Assembly: GCF_002441655.1 (NCBI RefSeq)
Contig: NZ_JXJU01000005.1
Location: 70,115 to 134,114, forward strand
Source: Lactococcus fujiensis JCM 16395
GTDB taxonomy: Bacteria > Bacillota > Bacilli > Lactobacillales > Streptococcaceae
Direction: 5' to 3'
DNA length: 64,000 nt
Under the pieces are notes generated by a model. It did not search any database. It was not told the origin of the DNA and saw only the letters and a program-made list of their open reading frames with translations. Both the position numbers and the translations under genes were made by a program. The stretch's first letter is position 1. Every line of letters starts with the position of its first letter. Below are positions 8,766-15,947 of this stretch, in pieces.

Positions 8766-9959
8766 TTATTTATCATTTACTTGCGCATTTACTTGAGTTG
8801 GTAGTCCCCAGAGTTTGATAAATCCAACTGCAACAGCCTGATCGAATTCATCTGCCGCAGTATAGGTCGCTAATTTTTCATCGTATAATGAATTTGGTGA
8901 TTTTCGTCCAATCGGTGTTGCATTTCCCTTATAAAGTTTTATCTTAACAGTTCCATTAACTACTTTTTGTGTTTCATCAAGATATGCAATTAGCGCTTGT
9001 GTCGCTGGATTAAACCACAATCCATTATAAATCAAATTAGATAGTTCATTTTCTATGACCGGCTTAAAATGAGCTAATTCACGCACAAAAGTAAGATCTT
9101 CCAAATCTTTATGAGCCTTCAGAAGTGTCATTGCACCTGGACATTCATAAAATTCACGTGACTTGATACCAACTAAACGATTTTCAATGTGGTCAATACG
9201 ACCTACGCCATGTTTACCTGCAATAATATTCACTTCATTTACAAGTTTATACAAATCCATTTTTTCACCATTTAAAGAAACCGGCAAGCCTTCCATAAAT
9301 TCAATTTCAATGTAATCTGGATCCTCAGGAGCATCTTCCACTGATTGCGTCATAAAAAAGGCATCTTCAGGGCATCTATTCCATGGGTTTTCTAAAACGC
9401 CCGCCTCGATTGCACGCCCCCAAAGATTCATATCAATTGAATATGGATTGTCTAAATTTGCGGGAATTGGGATATCATTTTCAATTGCATAATTAATCTC
9501 TTCTTCACGTGCCCAATGCCACTCCCTAACAGGAGCAATTACATCAAGCTCAGGTGCAAGTGCATGAATAGCAACTTCGAAACGCACTTGGTCATTTCCC
9601 TTACCGGTACACCCATGGGCAATCGCAGAAGCTCCTGTTTGTTTAGCTACTTCGACTAATTTTTGTGCAATCAAGGGACGAGACAAAGCGGAAACAAGGG
9701 GGTATTTATTTTCATACATCAAATTTCCCTTGAGCGCTGCCCCTACAAATACTTCTGAAAACTCTTTTTTGCAATCTATTACAACAGATTCAATGGCTCC
9801 AATGGAAAGGGCCTTATCATGAATAAAGTTTAAGTCTTTTCCCTCTCCCACGTCCATACAGGCAGCAACTACATCGAATCCCTTGTCTGCCAACCACTTA
9901 ATCGCTACGCTCGTATCTAGCCCACCAGAATACGCCAACACAATTTTTTTGTTTTCCAT
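8766..9959 (-). CDS. argG: Argininosuccinate synthase
   Basis: 397 residues, full length. [16 protein letters not shown] is the N-terminal ATP-pyrophosphatase (PP-loop) motif, and [14 protein letters not shown] and [12 protein letters not shown] are further active-site blocks. It joins citrulline and aspartate with ATP to form argininosuccinate. It is first in the argG-argH operon. The promoter just upstream has two perfect arginine-box half elements over and beside it, so ArgR/AhrC control is very likely. Confidence 0.97.
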   Translation of the reverse strand: MENKKIVLAYSGGLDTSVAIKWLADKGFDVVAACMDVGEGKDLNFIHDKALSIGAIESVVIDCKKEFSEVFVGAALKGNLMYENKYPLVSALSRPLIAQKLVEVAKQTGASAIAHGCTGKGNDQVRFEVAIHALAPELDVIAPVREWHWAREEEINYAIENDIPIPANLDNPYSIDMNLWGRAIEAGVLENPWNRCPEDAFFMTQSVEDAPEDPDYIEIEFMEGLPVSLNGEKMDLYKLVNEVNIIAGKHGVGRIDHIENRLVGIKSREFYECPGAMTLLKAHKDLEDLTFVRELAHFKPVIENELSNLIYNGLWFNPATQALIAYLDETQKVVNGTVKIKLYKGNATPIGRKSPNSLYDEKLATYTAADEFDQAVAVGFIKLWGLPTQVNAQVNDK

Positions 9960-9992
9960 TTCAATTCCTCTTTTAATTATTTATATATATGC

Positions 9993-10044
9993 ATTATACT
10001 GTATAAATATTTAATTGTCAAGATATTTAATATTTATACAGTAT
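9993..10044 (-). promoter_or_regulatory. argG promoter with paired ARG boxes
   Basis: On the minus strand TTGACA (10021-10016), a 17-bp spacer and TATAAT (9998-9993). ATACTGTATAAATATT at 9996-10011 is repeated as a perfect inverted copy at 10029-10044, 17 bp away. The first copy fills the space between -35 and -10. The sequence has the AT-rich palindromic character of ArgR/AhrC operators; occupancy would block RNA polymerase. Confidence 0.8.
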
Positions 10045-10122
10045 TTATTTTATAGCGTACGCAGTATCTATATTATTATCAGAAATTAGTCCTTTGTGCT
10101 ATAATAGAATTACTAAAAGAAC

Positions 10123-10210
10123 GGAGCCATGGCAGAGTGGTAATGCAACGGACTCGAAATCCGTCGAACGGGTTAATACCCGCGCAGGGGTTCAAATCCC
10201 CTTGACTCCT
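10123..10210 (+). tRNA. tRNA-Ser (anticodon CGA)
   Basis: A class II tRNA with a 3-bp D stem (GCA/TGC), anticodon stem ACGGA/TCCGT with loop CTCGAAA (anticodon CGA at 10155-10157), a long variable arm and T arm AGGGG-TTCAAAT-CCCCT. The acceptor pairs GGAGCCA with TGACTCC, leaving a C5/A68 mismatch, and the discriminator base is T. TATAAT lies at 10100-10105. No CCA is encoded. Confidence 0.93.
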
Positions 10211-10265
10211 TAAAAATTTCAATGCTATATTAATCTGTAATAAATTAATGTATGTACTCCTTTCT

Positions 10266-10289
10266 CCTCCTGGTATCAGGAGGTTTTTT
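10266..10289 (+). terminator. Terminator after tRNA-Ser
   Basis: CCTCCTG (10266-10272), loop GTAT and CAGGAGG (10277-10283) make a 7-bp GC-rich stem followed by six T. Confidence 0.85.
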
Positions 10290-10373
10290 ATTAATTTTAA
10301 AGTCAAGCCTCTCTTCTATTTGTTTTATGTATAAAAGCAACACCTTTTAATAAAAATAGGTTATAATTAATTC

Positions 10374-11309
10374 ATGAAAAACAAAAAAAGACTTCTCAAA
10401 TGGTTTTTTGGAATACTAATCTTTCTTTTAATTATTGACACCAGTGCGACACTTTATTTTTATAAAGTCGCCGCGATTAGAAATAACACACCTGTAAGCC
10501 AGGTTTCTAAGAAAAGTAATAATTACAAACTCGTTCAAAAGTTCAACAAACTGAATAAATCAACAAAAACTTTAACGAATGATAATCTCAAATTAGATGC
10601 TTGGTATGTTCCAGCTGAATCCACCACTAACAAAACCGTTATAGTAGTTCACGGGTTTAGGCAAGATAAAAGCAATATGCGTCAGTATGGCGAGCTTTTC
10701 CATGAATTAGGATACAACGTACTCATGCCAGATAACCGCGGAGCAGGTTCTTCAGAAGGGGAATACATCAGTTATGGTTTTTACGATAAAGAAGATATTA
10801 TAGCATGGGCAAATTTATTGACCAAAGAGAACAACAAGAGCAAAATCACACTATTTGGGCTATCCATGGGCGCAGCAACAGTAATGATGGCTAGTGACCA
10901 AAAAAATCTTCCAGATTCTGTAACCAATATAATTGAGGACTGTGGTTACAGTAATGTCTGGGATGAAATTACTTATCAGGCTAAAGCGAGTTATGACATC
11001 CCTGCTTTCCCACTTGTCTACAGTGTTTCTTTAGAAAATAGAATTCGCCAGGGTTGGTTTTTTAATGAAGCCTCTTCGACTCAAGCATTAGCAAATGATA
11101 AACTCCCCATCTTACTCATCCATGGAAGTAAAGATACTTATGTCCCTACATCGATGTTAAATGAAAATTACAATGCGGTAAAATCTGGTACTCCAAAGGA
11201 AAAATTATTGATTTCAGGCGCAGCTCATGCTAAATCTTTTGAAACAAATCCAAGCCTTTATGAAAAAACCGTTTCTAACTTTATGACACAATATAACCCT
11301 GTAAACTAA
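10374..11309 (+). CDS. Membrane-anchored alpha/beta hydrolase
   Basis: 311 residues. A basic start plus one hydrophobic helix (LKWFFGILIFLLIIDTSATLY, split after LLI for reading) anchors it, with the catalytic domain probably outside. VIVVHGFRQDKSNMRQYG is the oxyanion region, MPDNRGAGSSEG follows, and GLSMGAAT is the nucleophile elbow (Ser). The acid lies in LLIHGSKDTYVP and the His in SGAAHAKSFE. This matches the YqkD-like, extended prolyl-peptidase-like hydrolases of Firmicutes; the substrate is unknown. It is a single gene between two tRNA genes. Confidence 0.82.
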   Translation: MKNKKRLLKWFFGILIFLLIIDTSATLYFYKVAAIRNNTPVSQVSKKSNNYKLVQKFNKLNKSTKTLTNDNLKLDAWYVPAESTTNKTVIVVHGFRQDKSNMRQYGELFHELGYNVLMPDNRGAGSSEGEYISYGFYDKEDIIAWANLLTKENNKSKITLFGLSMGAATVMMASDQKNLPDSVTNIIEDCGYSNVWDEITYQAKASYDIPAFPLVYSVSLENRIRQGWFFNEASSTQALANDKLPILLIHGSKDTYVPTSMLNENYNAVKSGTPKEKLLISGAAHAKSFETNPSLYEKTVSNFMTQYNPVN

Positions 11310-11320
11310 TCAGATAAAAC

Positions 11321-11349
11321 TTGCAAACTAGCCTAAGAAATGTTAAACT
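11321..11349 (+). promoter_or_regulatory. Promoter of tRNA-Leu
   Basis: TTGCAA (11321-11326), a 17-bp spacer and TAAACT (11344-11349), 18 nt before the mature tRNA start. Confidence 0.6.
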
Positions 11350-11366
11350 AGTTGAGTACTGTTTTC

Positions 11367-11452
11367 GCGGTGGTGGCGGAATTGGCAGACGCGCAGGATT
11401 AAGGATCCTGTGGCCGCTTTAGGCTGTAAGGGTTCAAGTCCCTTCCACCGCA
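11367..11452 (+). tRNA. tRNA-Leu (anticodon AAG)
   Basis: 86 nt. The acceptor GCGGTGG/CCACCGC is perfect, the discriminator is A, and the anticodon stem CAGGA/TCCTG carries loop TTAAGGA with anticodon AAG at 11401-11403. It has a long variable arm and T arm with GGTTCAAGTCC. No CCA is encoded. The integrated element begins ~150 nt downstream but does not use this tRNA as its target. Confidence 0.95.
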
Positions 11453-11458
11453 CTAATC

Positions 11459-11491
11459 AAAAGGCTCACGTTTTATACGTGGGTCTTTTGT
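11459..11491 (+). terminator. Terminator after tRNA-Leu
   Basis: AAAGGCTCACG (11460-11470), a 7-nt loop and CGTGGGTCTTT (11478-11488) form an 11-bp stem with two G-U pairs ending in a T-rich tail. Confidence 0.75.
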
Positions 11492-11555
11492 TATCCATGA
11501 TAGAGGATATAAAGCAATCAACTTTTCATTATCGACAGCAATGAGAGCAATTTTA

Positions 11556-11564
11556 TGGTAAAAT
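11556..11564 (+). promoter_or_regulatory. Original ybaB promoter (extended -10), now cut off from its gene
   Basis: TGGTAAAAT is an extended -10 element. Downstream come a GAGGT ribosome binding site and the ATG ATG at 11600, which is the true ybaB start. Because the element is inserted there, this promoter now reads into the element and the truncated 8-codon frame. Confidence 0.55.
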
Positions 11565-11599
11565 ATAGATAGAAACTAAATATAGAGGTAACTTTCACC

Positions 11600-11616
11600 A
11601 TGATGAATATGCAAAA
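11600..11616 (+). repeat. Left attachment site (attL core, 17 bp)
   Basis: ATGATGAATATGCAAAA occurs here and again at 20691-20707 in the same orientation. The flanks differ on both sides, so 17 bp is the full direct repeat. It is the first 17 bases of the ybaB coding sequence. Confidence 0.9.
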
Positions 11617-11626
11617 CGCCAATTAG
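11600..11626 (+). pseudogene. Truncated 5' end of ybaB/ebfC
   Basis: The chromosomal ribosome binding site and start codons of ybaB are still here, but after the 17-bp core the frame runs into element DNA and stops at TAG, leaving an 8-codon peptide (MMNMQNAN). The rest of ybaB lies 9.1 kb away, after the element. Confidence 0.85.
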
Positions 11627-11720
11627 ATGCTTTATGAGTGTGTTTATCCTTAGAAACAATAATTTAAAGCAATTTTTATAAACATATAAAACTTCAATGT
11701 ATTTGAAAAATCCATATTGC

Positions 11721-11740
11721 GGTCAAAATTTGGTCAAATT
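11721..11740 (+). repeat. Arm-type repeat, left end
   Basis: GGTCAAAATTTGGTCAAATT contains two spaced GGTCAAA units. Nearly the same sequence lies at 20618-20636, just inside the right end and in the same orientation. Such pairs are typical arm sites for the N-terminal domain of Tn916-type integrases; that role is inferred. Confidence 0.6.
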
Positions 11741-11761
11741 CCTTCATTATATAATAATTAG

Positions 11762-11788
11762 AAACTAGCTAAGAAAGCTAGTTTTTTA
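11762..11788 (+). terminator. Hairpin with T-run just before the small endonuclease gene
   Basis: AACTAGCT (11763-11770) and AGCTAGTT (11776-11783) form a perfect 8-bp stem with a 5-nt loop, followed by TTTTATA. It stands between the displaced ybaB promoter and the endonuclease start, so it could insulate the cassette from host transcription. A TATAAT at 11750-11755 lies just upstream without a good -35. Confidence 0.6.
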
Positions 11789-11810
11789 TATAATGATAAA
11801 GGCGCCTCGA

Positions 11811-12350
11811 ATGTTTATGGCAAAACAAAAATATGATTTTATAAAAATTGATAAGCCTCGCTTCCATGAGGCGATTCAGGCTTATGAAGCATGGAAACAC
11901 CTCAACTCTATTATAGTGAACAGCTATAATCGTAAAGTTAATATTCCCGAAACCATCACTGAAGCCTTAGTGTGCTATGCTCTAAACATTGAGTTAAATA
12001 AGGGCACTGCAGGCGATGCAAAGAACATAACCACTAACGAAGTTATAGAAATCAAAGCAACCTCTAATTGGAATGAAGACTTAACCTCTTTTTCACCAAA
12101 CGAAAAATTTGATAAGCTCATTTTTGCTAGGCTCAAAGCAACTCCAAATGAAGATATGCTTTATATTTATGATGTAGATTTAAATAGTGACTCCCTAAAA
12201 AAGATTCAAGTTAATAAAAAGCAATCTCTGGGAGACCAACAAAAACAAGGTAAACGTCCTAGATTTTCAGTTATTAAGAAAATTATTGAACCCAATAATT
12301 TAACCCAACTGGTAAAAGTCAATCTGAGAACGAAAAAAATTACCAAATAA
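11811..12350 (+). CDS. Type II restriction endonuclease, Bsp6I-like (putative GCNGC)
   Basis: The ATG at 11811 has AAAGG 8 nt upstream and gives 179 residues; the frame opens at 11793. A PD-(D/E)XK core is visible: ETITEALVCYALNIEL, then TAGDAK with the Asp, then EVIEIKAT with Glu and Lys (E80 and K82 from this start). FDKLIFARLKA follows. Size, motif spacing and the neighbouring GCNGC-type methyltransferase match the Bsp6I/LlaDII group, which cuts GC^NGC. The family call rests on pattern recall, so the site is inferred. No strong promoter of its own is seen. Confidence 0.65.
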   Translation: MFMAKQKYDFIKIDKPRFHEAIQAYEAWKHLNSIIVNSYNRKVNIPETITEALVCYALNIELNKGTAGDAKNITTNEVIEIKATSNWNEDLTSFSPNEKFDKLIFARLKATPNEDMLYIYDVDLNSDSLKKIQVNKKQSLGDQQKQGKRPRFSVIKKIIEPNNLTQLVKVNLRTKKITK

Positions 12351-12415
12351 GGAGGCGTATCGAGGCGTCTTTTTTGCTATTTCAACACCCGCTGGCTGCT
12401 TTTTGTTTCTGATTT

Positions 12416-12424
12416 TGATATAAT
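12416..12424 (+). promoter_or_regulatory. Extended -10 promoter of the methyltransferase gene
   Basis: TGATATAAT is an extended -10 box ending 34 nt before the methyltransferase ATG; no good -35 is present. An AAGGAG site precedes the start. It allows the methyltransferase to be made separately from the upstream endonuclease. Confidence 0.6.
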
Positions 12425-12458
12425 AGTCCAAGCACAATTAAATAAGGAGATTGATTTC

Positions 12459-13697
12459 ATGACTGAAAACAATGCAACTGTAAGTACCCCTTACACTATC
12501 GCAAGCTTTTTTGGAGGCGTAGGTGGTATTGATTTGGGCTTTATTAAGACCAAAAAGTTCAGTTCGGTGTTCATCAATGAATTTGACAAAAATGCACAGG
12601 AAACTATTTCTAAGAATTTTCCTGATGTTAAGCTTGACCGTCGAGATATTCACATTGTTGATACTGATACTGATACTGGATTTAATACCCATTTATTAGA
12701 TACAGATTTAATAGTTGGTGGATTTCCCTGTCAGGCTTTTTCCATTGCTGGTTATCGAAAAGGATTTGATGATGACCGTGGAGATTTATTCTTTGAACTC
12801 CTTAGAATGATTAAAAAACATCAACCACGAGCTATTTTCATTGAAAATGTAAAAAACTTAGTTACCCATGACCATAGTAATACTTTTCGTGTAATTCGTG
12901 AAGCTTTGACGCTCGAAGGATATTACGTTAAATGGAAAGTTTTAAATGCCAAAGAATACGGTAATATTCCACAAAATCGTGAACGCATCTATATTGTTGG
13001 ATTTGCTGATAAAAAAGCTTTTGAGACCTTTAAATTTCCAGAACCACAGGAATTAACAACAAAACTTTCAGATGTCATCGACTTTAATAAATTAGAAGAT
13101 GATAAATATTACTATAAACAAGGACGTCAAAACTTCTATGAACAACTTGAAAAAGAGGTTATCTCACAAGATTCTGTTTATCAGTGGCGCAGACAATATG
13201 TCCGTGAAAATAAAAGTGGTGTTGTCCCAACTTTAACTGCGAATATGGGTACTGGAGGTCACAATGTTCCTCTCATTAAATCAGATACAGGGATCAGAAA
13301 ACTTACTCCACGTGAAACATTCAATGTACAAGGATTCCCTAAAGATTTTATACTTCCCGAAAACCTTTCTAATGGGGCTTTGTATAAACAGGCTGGAAAC
13401 TCTGTTGTTGTCCCTGTTATTGAACGAATTGCAGAAAATATCGCTAAAGCTTTAGACAGTACCCCAAATATTGTAAAACCTATTAATATTAATGACACTT
13501 ATGCCCTCTACCATGTTATAATGAATGGAAGACTTGAGGGTGAAAGCGATTTTGTACAACAATTTAATTCCAATTCTGAATTGAAAGACTTTTGCGATAC
13601 TAACAAAATATCCGTTCTTAATGAAGATGAGTATCTCAAAATAATTCAGAAAAATGGAATTGCAGATTTTTATATCGTTTTGAATCCCTCAAAATAA
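12459..13697 (+). CDS. DNA (cytosine-5-)-methyltransferase with C-terminal extension
   Basis: 412 residues. Motif I is SFFGGVGGIDLGF (~16-28), motif IV GGFPCQAFS with catalytic Cys91, motif VI ENVKNL (129-134) and motif VIII QNRERIYIVG (172-181). Motifs IX/X are GIRKLTPRETFNVQGFP and YKQAGNSVVVPV (~278-320). The target-recognition stretch SVYQWRRQYVRENKSG followed by PTLTANMGTGGHNVP resembles GCNGC methylases such as M.Bsp6I. Residues ~338-412 form an extra domain beyond the usual end, with no motif I recognise. It should protect the host from the adjacent nuclease or nucleases. Confidence 0.9.
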   Translation: MTENNATVSTPYTIASFFGGVGGIDLGFIKTKKFSSVFINEFDKNAQETISKNFPDVKLDRRDIHIVDTDTDTGFNTHLLDTDLIVGGFPCQAFSIAGYRKGFDDDRGDLFFELLRMIKKHQPRAIFIENVKNLVTHDHSNTFRVIREALTLEGYYVKWKVLNAKEYGNIPQNRERIYIVGFADKKAFETFKFPEPQELTTKLSDVIDFNKLEDDKYYYKQGRQNFYEQLEKEVISQDSVYQWRRQYVRENKSGVVPTLTANMGTGGHNVPLIKSDTGIRKLTPRETFNVQGFPKDFILPENLSNGALYKQAGNSVVVPVIERIAENIAKALDSTPNIVKPININDTYALYHVIMNGRLEGESDFVQQFNSNSELKDFCDTNKISVLNEDEYLKIIQKNGIADFYIVLNPSK

Positions 13698-13714
13698 TTT
13701 TTGGAGGTTCTACA

Positions 13715-15328
13715 ATGGTTATGTGGAATAATTTACCTGAAAGTCAAAAACAATATTATCAAAAATTGATATTAAGCTTCGCTAGCCTTAGTGAAGCTTT
13801 TTCGCAGAAGGCAGAGTCAGAAGGGGACACAGAAAACAACACGCAATCTAAAGTTGCACCAATCGTAAATTCTAAATTTCAAGAAACTGTTTTTCAACGT
13901 AGTTTTGGAGCTTATGGTGAAGATATCGGAAACACCTCTTACGATGCTTCTGTAATTGTAGATGAACACCATAAATATCTCGTTGGTTTAAAATCGTTTG
14001 GTATCGGTTCAGGAGACCAAAAAATCGCTCAGTTCAAACGTCCTCAAACAGAACTTGGATGGCGAAGAATTTTTAATGAGATAACAGATAATGCAAGAGG
14101 ATTAGAATCAAAAACTGAAATAGACAAGATCAACGAAGACTTGTATCGGTATTTAGCAATCGAAATATCAAAACTTAGAAATCAGAGAATTGCTTCATCC
14201 AAAGAAAATTTAAGAGGTTTTACAATTAATGACGAGACCTACATCGAAGCCGTTTATCACTTTCTAATGCCTTCAAAAAAAGAAAATCCTCCTCAAATAT
14301 TTGTAGGTGAAGTCCCCTATTATGATATTGACATTGACAATATCGTTATCGAAGGATGCACAAGTGCAAAAAAACCGATGAATTTCAAATTTCATGACGG
14401 AAGACATCATTATAAGTACACCGAAGCAGACAGCCAGCTACTAATGACCTTTGATAAAACTCCCTTAGATATCTGGGATGTCCATTATGTCGAAGATCCC
14501 TTTAGTATTTTTGCAGAAATAGGTAACGCATCAGAAGAAATAGAGCAAATCGAGGCAGAAAATCAACTCCAGATTGTAGATTCTATTTCATGGAAAATAA
14601 ACCTTCAGCCCGTATCTGGCTTTAATCAGTTTATGGGGCTTCCTAAAAATTCCACTGGCTCAATACAAGCTTTTATAAATACTATAAATAAAGACTTTTC
14701 AGATGTAACTGGAATTTCTGAATTAGTTCAAGCTCTCACTAGTTTCAAAGAAACTTATCCTAACAAATCTAGCTTCGAAAAATATTCAACTCGTAAGGAT
14801 ATAATGAATCTGTGTATAAGCTTCGCAAATTTTAAAAATGTCATAAATAACGATGGAATACCTTTAAAAATCCCTTCATATCCCTTAGTAGATTTAGCAA
14901 TAAAATATCTATTTCGTTCACCCAATGAAATATATATTCCAATCCCAAAATCAAAAACCTTTCACAATACCCACCCTAATTTTTTTGGCACAGGTTCTGG
15001 AATTTTAAATGGATCTACTTTTGAACTTCCTTTGAGCGAAAGGCAATTCAAACTAGAATTTTTACCTTCACACACAATTGTAGATGCACAAATCACCCAA
15101 GAAAACGGCAAAGCTATTCAATCTTCAGGTAATCAAGATATTTTAGGAAACTGGATTCTTCAAAAAGTGTTTCAATTACCCGAATTTACACCATTAACAG
15201 ATGAGCGCCTAATAGAAATGGAGTTGAACGGAATACGTTTAACCAAATTTTCAGATTTAGATAATCATATTGGATTAGAGTTCATTTGGATTGATGATGA
15301 TAATCTCCCATCAGATTATTGGAATTAA
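13715..15328 (+). CDS. Putative second restriction endonuclease with C-terminal NgoFVII/B3-like DNA-binding domain
   Basis: 537 residues, starting 17 nt after the methyltransferase stop with GGAGG before ATG. The C-terminal third has RSPNEIYIPIPKSKTFH, an FF dipeptide, then LEFLPSHTIVDAQITQENGK, AIQSSGNQDILGNWILQKV and GIRLTKFSD. This order is what I recall for the B3-like domain of NgoFVII-type enzymes, which read GC-S-GC-like sites. The N-terminus shows SYDASVI then YLVGLKS (Asp77, Lys93), a possible PD-(D/E)XK core, but the usual acidic residue before Lys is Gly. It is therefore probably a nuclease; activity is not certain. Confidence 0.55.
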   Translation: MVMWNNLPESQKQYYQKLILSFASLSEAFSQKAESEGDTENNTQSKVAPIVNSKFQETVFQRSFGAYGEDIGNTSYDASVIVDEHHKYLVGLKSFGIGSGDQKIAQFKRPQTELGWRRIFNEITDNARGLESKTEIDKINEDLYRYLAIEISKLRNQRIASSKENLRGFTINDETYIEAVYHFLMPSKKENPPQIFVGEVPYYDIDIDNIVIEGCTSAKKPMNFKFHDGRHHYKYTEADSQLLMTFDKTPLDIWDVHYVEDPFSIFAEIGNASEEIEQIEAENQLQIVDSISWKINLQPVSGFNQFMGLPKNSTGSIQAFINTINKDFSDVTGISELVQALTSFKETYPNKSSFEKYSTRKDIMNLCISFANFKNVINNDGIPLKIPSYPLVDLAIKYLFRSPNEIYIPIPKSKTFHNTHPNFFGTGSGILNGSTFELPLSERQFKLEFLPSHTIVDAQITQENGKAIQSSGNQDILGNWILQKVFQLPEFTPLTDERLIEMELNGIRLTKFSDLDNHIGLEFIWIDDDNLPSDYWN

Positions 15329-15339
15329 TCATTCATTTC

Positions 15340-15365
15340 GTCCACTTATGAAGTGGACTTTTCTT
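15340..15365 (+). terminator. Terminator of the restriction-modification cassette
   Basis: GTCCACTT (15340-15347), loop ATG and AAGTGGAC (15351-15358) make a perfect 8-bp stem followed by TTTTCTTT. It ends the cassette. Confidence 0.85.
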
Positions 15366-15403
15366 TGTACATTTGATAAACTATTATGAGCGAGGTCAAA
15401 CTA

Positions 15404-15784
15404 ATGAAAAAACTAAGTATACGTTTAGCCCAGAGTGCTAAAAATGATATTAATGACTTAAAACAAATTTTAGAAGATGAAAATCACGGTGACCGACAAT
15501 TCACTAATGGGGATGTCGTCAATCAAGCCTACCGCGATATTGAAACATTCGATGATTGGGAAAAGGTCATTTCAGAATATAAAAACAACGCTCAAAAAGG
15601 TTTTATTCCCAAAGAAGAGCCCGAATTAAAAACAAATTTGACAATAAGCAACGATGCCTATAACGGCTTCCAGAAAATAAAAGCAGAGTTAAGCAAATAC
15701 ATAGAAGGGCGAATATACATATCCTTTGTTATAAAAATGATAGTACGTGCTTCTAGGTTAATGAGGCAAAATAAATTAAATTGA
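15404..15784 (+). CDS. Putative regulator with two ribbon-helix-helix-like halves
   Basis: The ATG at 15404 has GAGG 8 nt upstream (126 residues); the frame also opens at 15386 without a binding site. I do not recognise a named family. Two segments share one plan: KLSIRLAQ (strand), AKNDINDLKQILED (helix), TNGDVVNQAYRDI (helix); then LKTNLTIS (strand), NDAYNGFQKIKAELSKYI (helix), YISFVIKMIVRASRLM (helix). That is the ribbon-helix-helix layout twice in one chain, joined by an acidic linker. It lies just upstream of a promoter with 12-bp repeats, so control of the mobility operon is likely. Confidence 0.5.
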   Translation: MKKLSIRLAQSAKNDINDLKQILEDENHGDRQFTNGDVVNQAYRDIETFDDWEKVISEYKNNAQKGFIPKEEPELKTNLTISNDAYNGFQKIKAELSKYIEGRIYISFVIKMIVRASRLMRQNKLN

Positions 15785-15807
15785 GAGATAGCTTCTCTCT
15801 TTTTTTA
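15783..15807 (+). terminator. Terminator of the putative regulator gene
   Basis: GAGAGA (15783-15788), a 5-nt loop and TCTCTC (15794-15799) followed by a run of eight T, overlapping the stop codon region. Confidence 0.8.
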
Positions 15808-15825
15808 TATTTTGAGATTTGTACC

Positions 15826-15854
15826 TTGACAAGAGGGACAAAATTCGCTACAAT
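15826..15854 (+). promoter_or_regulatory. Main promoter of the mobility operon
   Basis: TTGACA (15826-15831), an exact 17-bp spacer and TACAAT (15849-15854), reading towards the two-TM protein and TcpA-like genes. Confidence 0.85.
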
Positions 15855-15881
15855 AAATTAACCTCTCATAGAGGGACAAAA
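15832..15881 (+). repeat. Operator-like 12-bp direct repeats around the mobility promoter
   Basis: AGAGGGACAAAA occurs at 15832-15843 (inside the -35/-10 spacer) and at 15870-15881 (just after the start of transcription), 38 bp apart. CCTCT-CAT-AGAGG (15862-15874) adds an inverted copy of the core. The placement suits a repressor, perhaps the ribbon-helix-helix-like protein encoded just upstream. Confidence 0.6.
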
Positions 15882-15905
15882 GAAAGGAAGAATCTTTTAA
15901 CGTTT

Positions 15906-15947
15906 ATGGACGTTAATTTTAGATTTGTGGTATTTACTAATGCCTAA
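15906..15947 (+). other. Possible 13-codon leader peptide overlapping the next start
   Basis: ATG at 15906 reads MDVNFRFVVFTNA and stops at TAA. The ATG of the following gene (15940) lies inside its last codons, so coupled translation is possible. AAAGGAAG is 15 nt upstream, longer than ideal. Confidence 0.3.

Noticed and set aside
10079-10306. Minus-strand frame of 75 codons
   Set aside because: Covers the tRNA-Ser gene and its terminator; not a plausible protein gene.
12351-12380. Terminator after the small endonuclease gene
   Set aside because: GAGGCGT repeats there are direct, not inverted, so no hairpin forms despite the T-run.
13308-13322. parS-like half site CCACGTGAAACATT in the methyltransferase gene
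   Set aside because: Only the right half matches; the sequence encodes the conserved PRETF motif of the enzyme.
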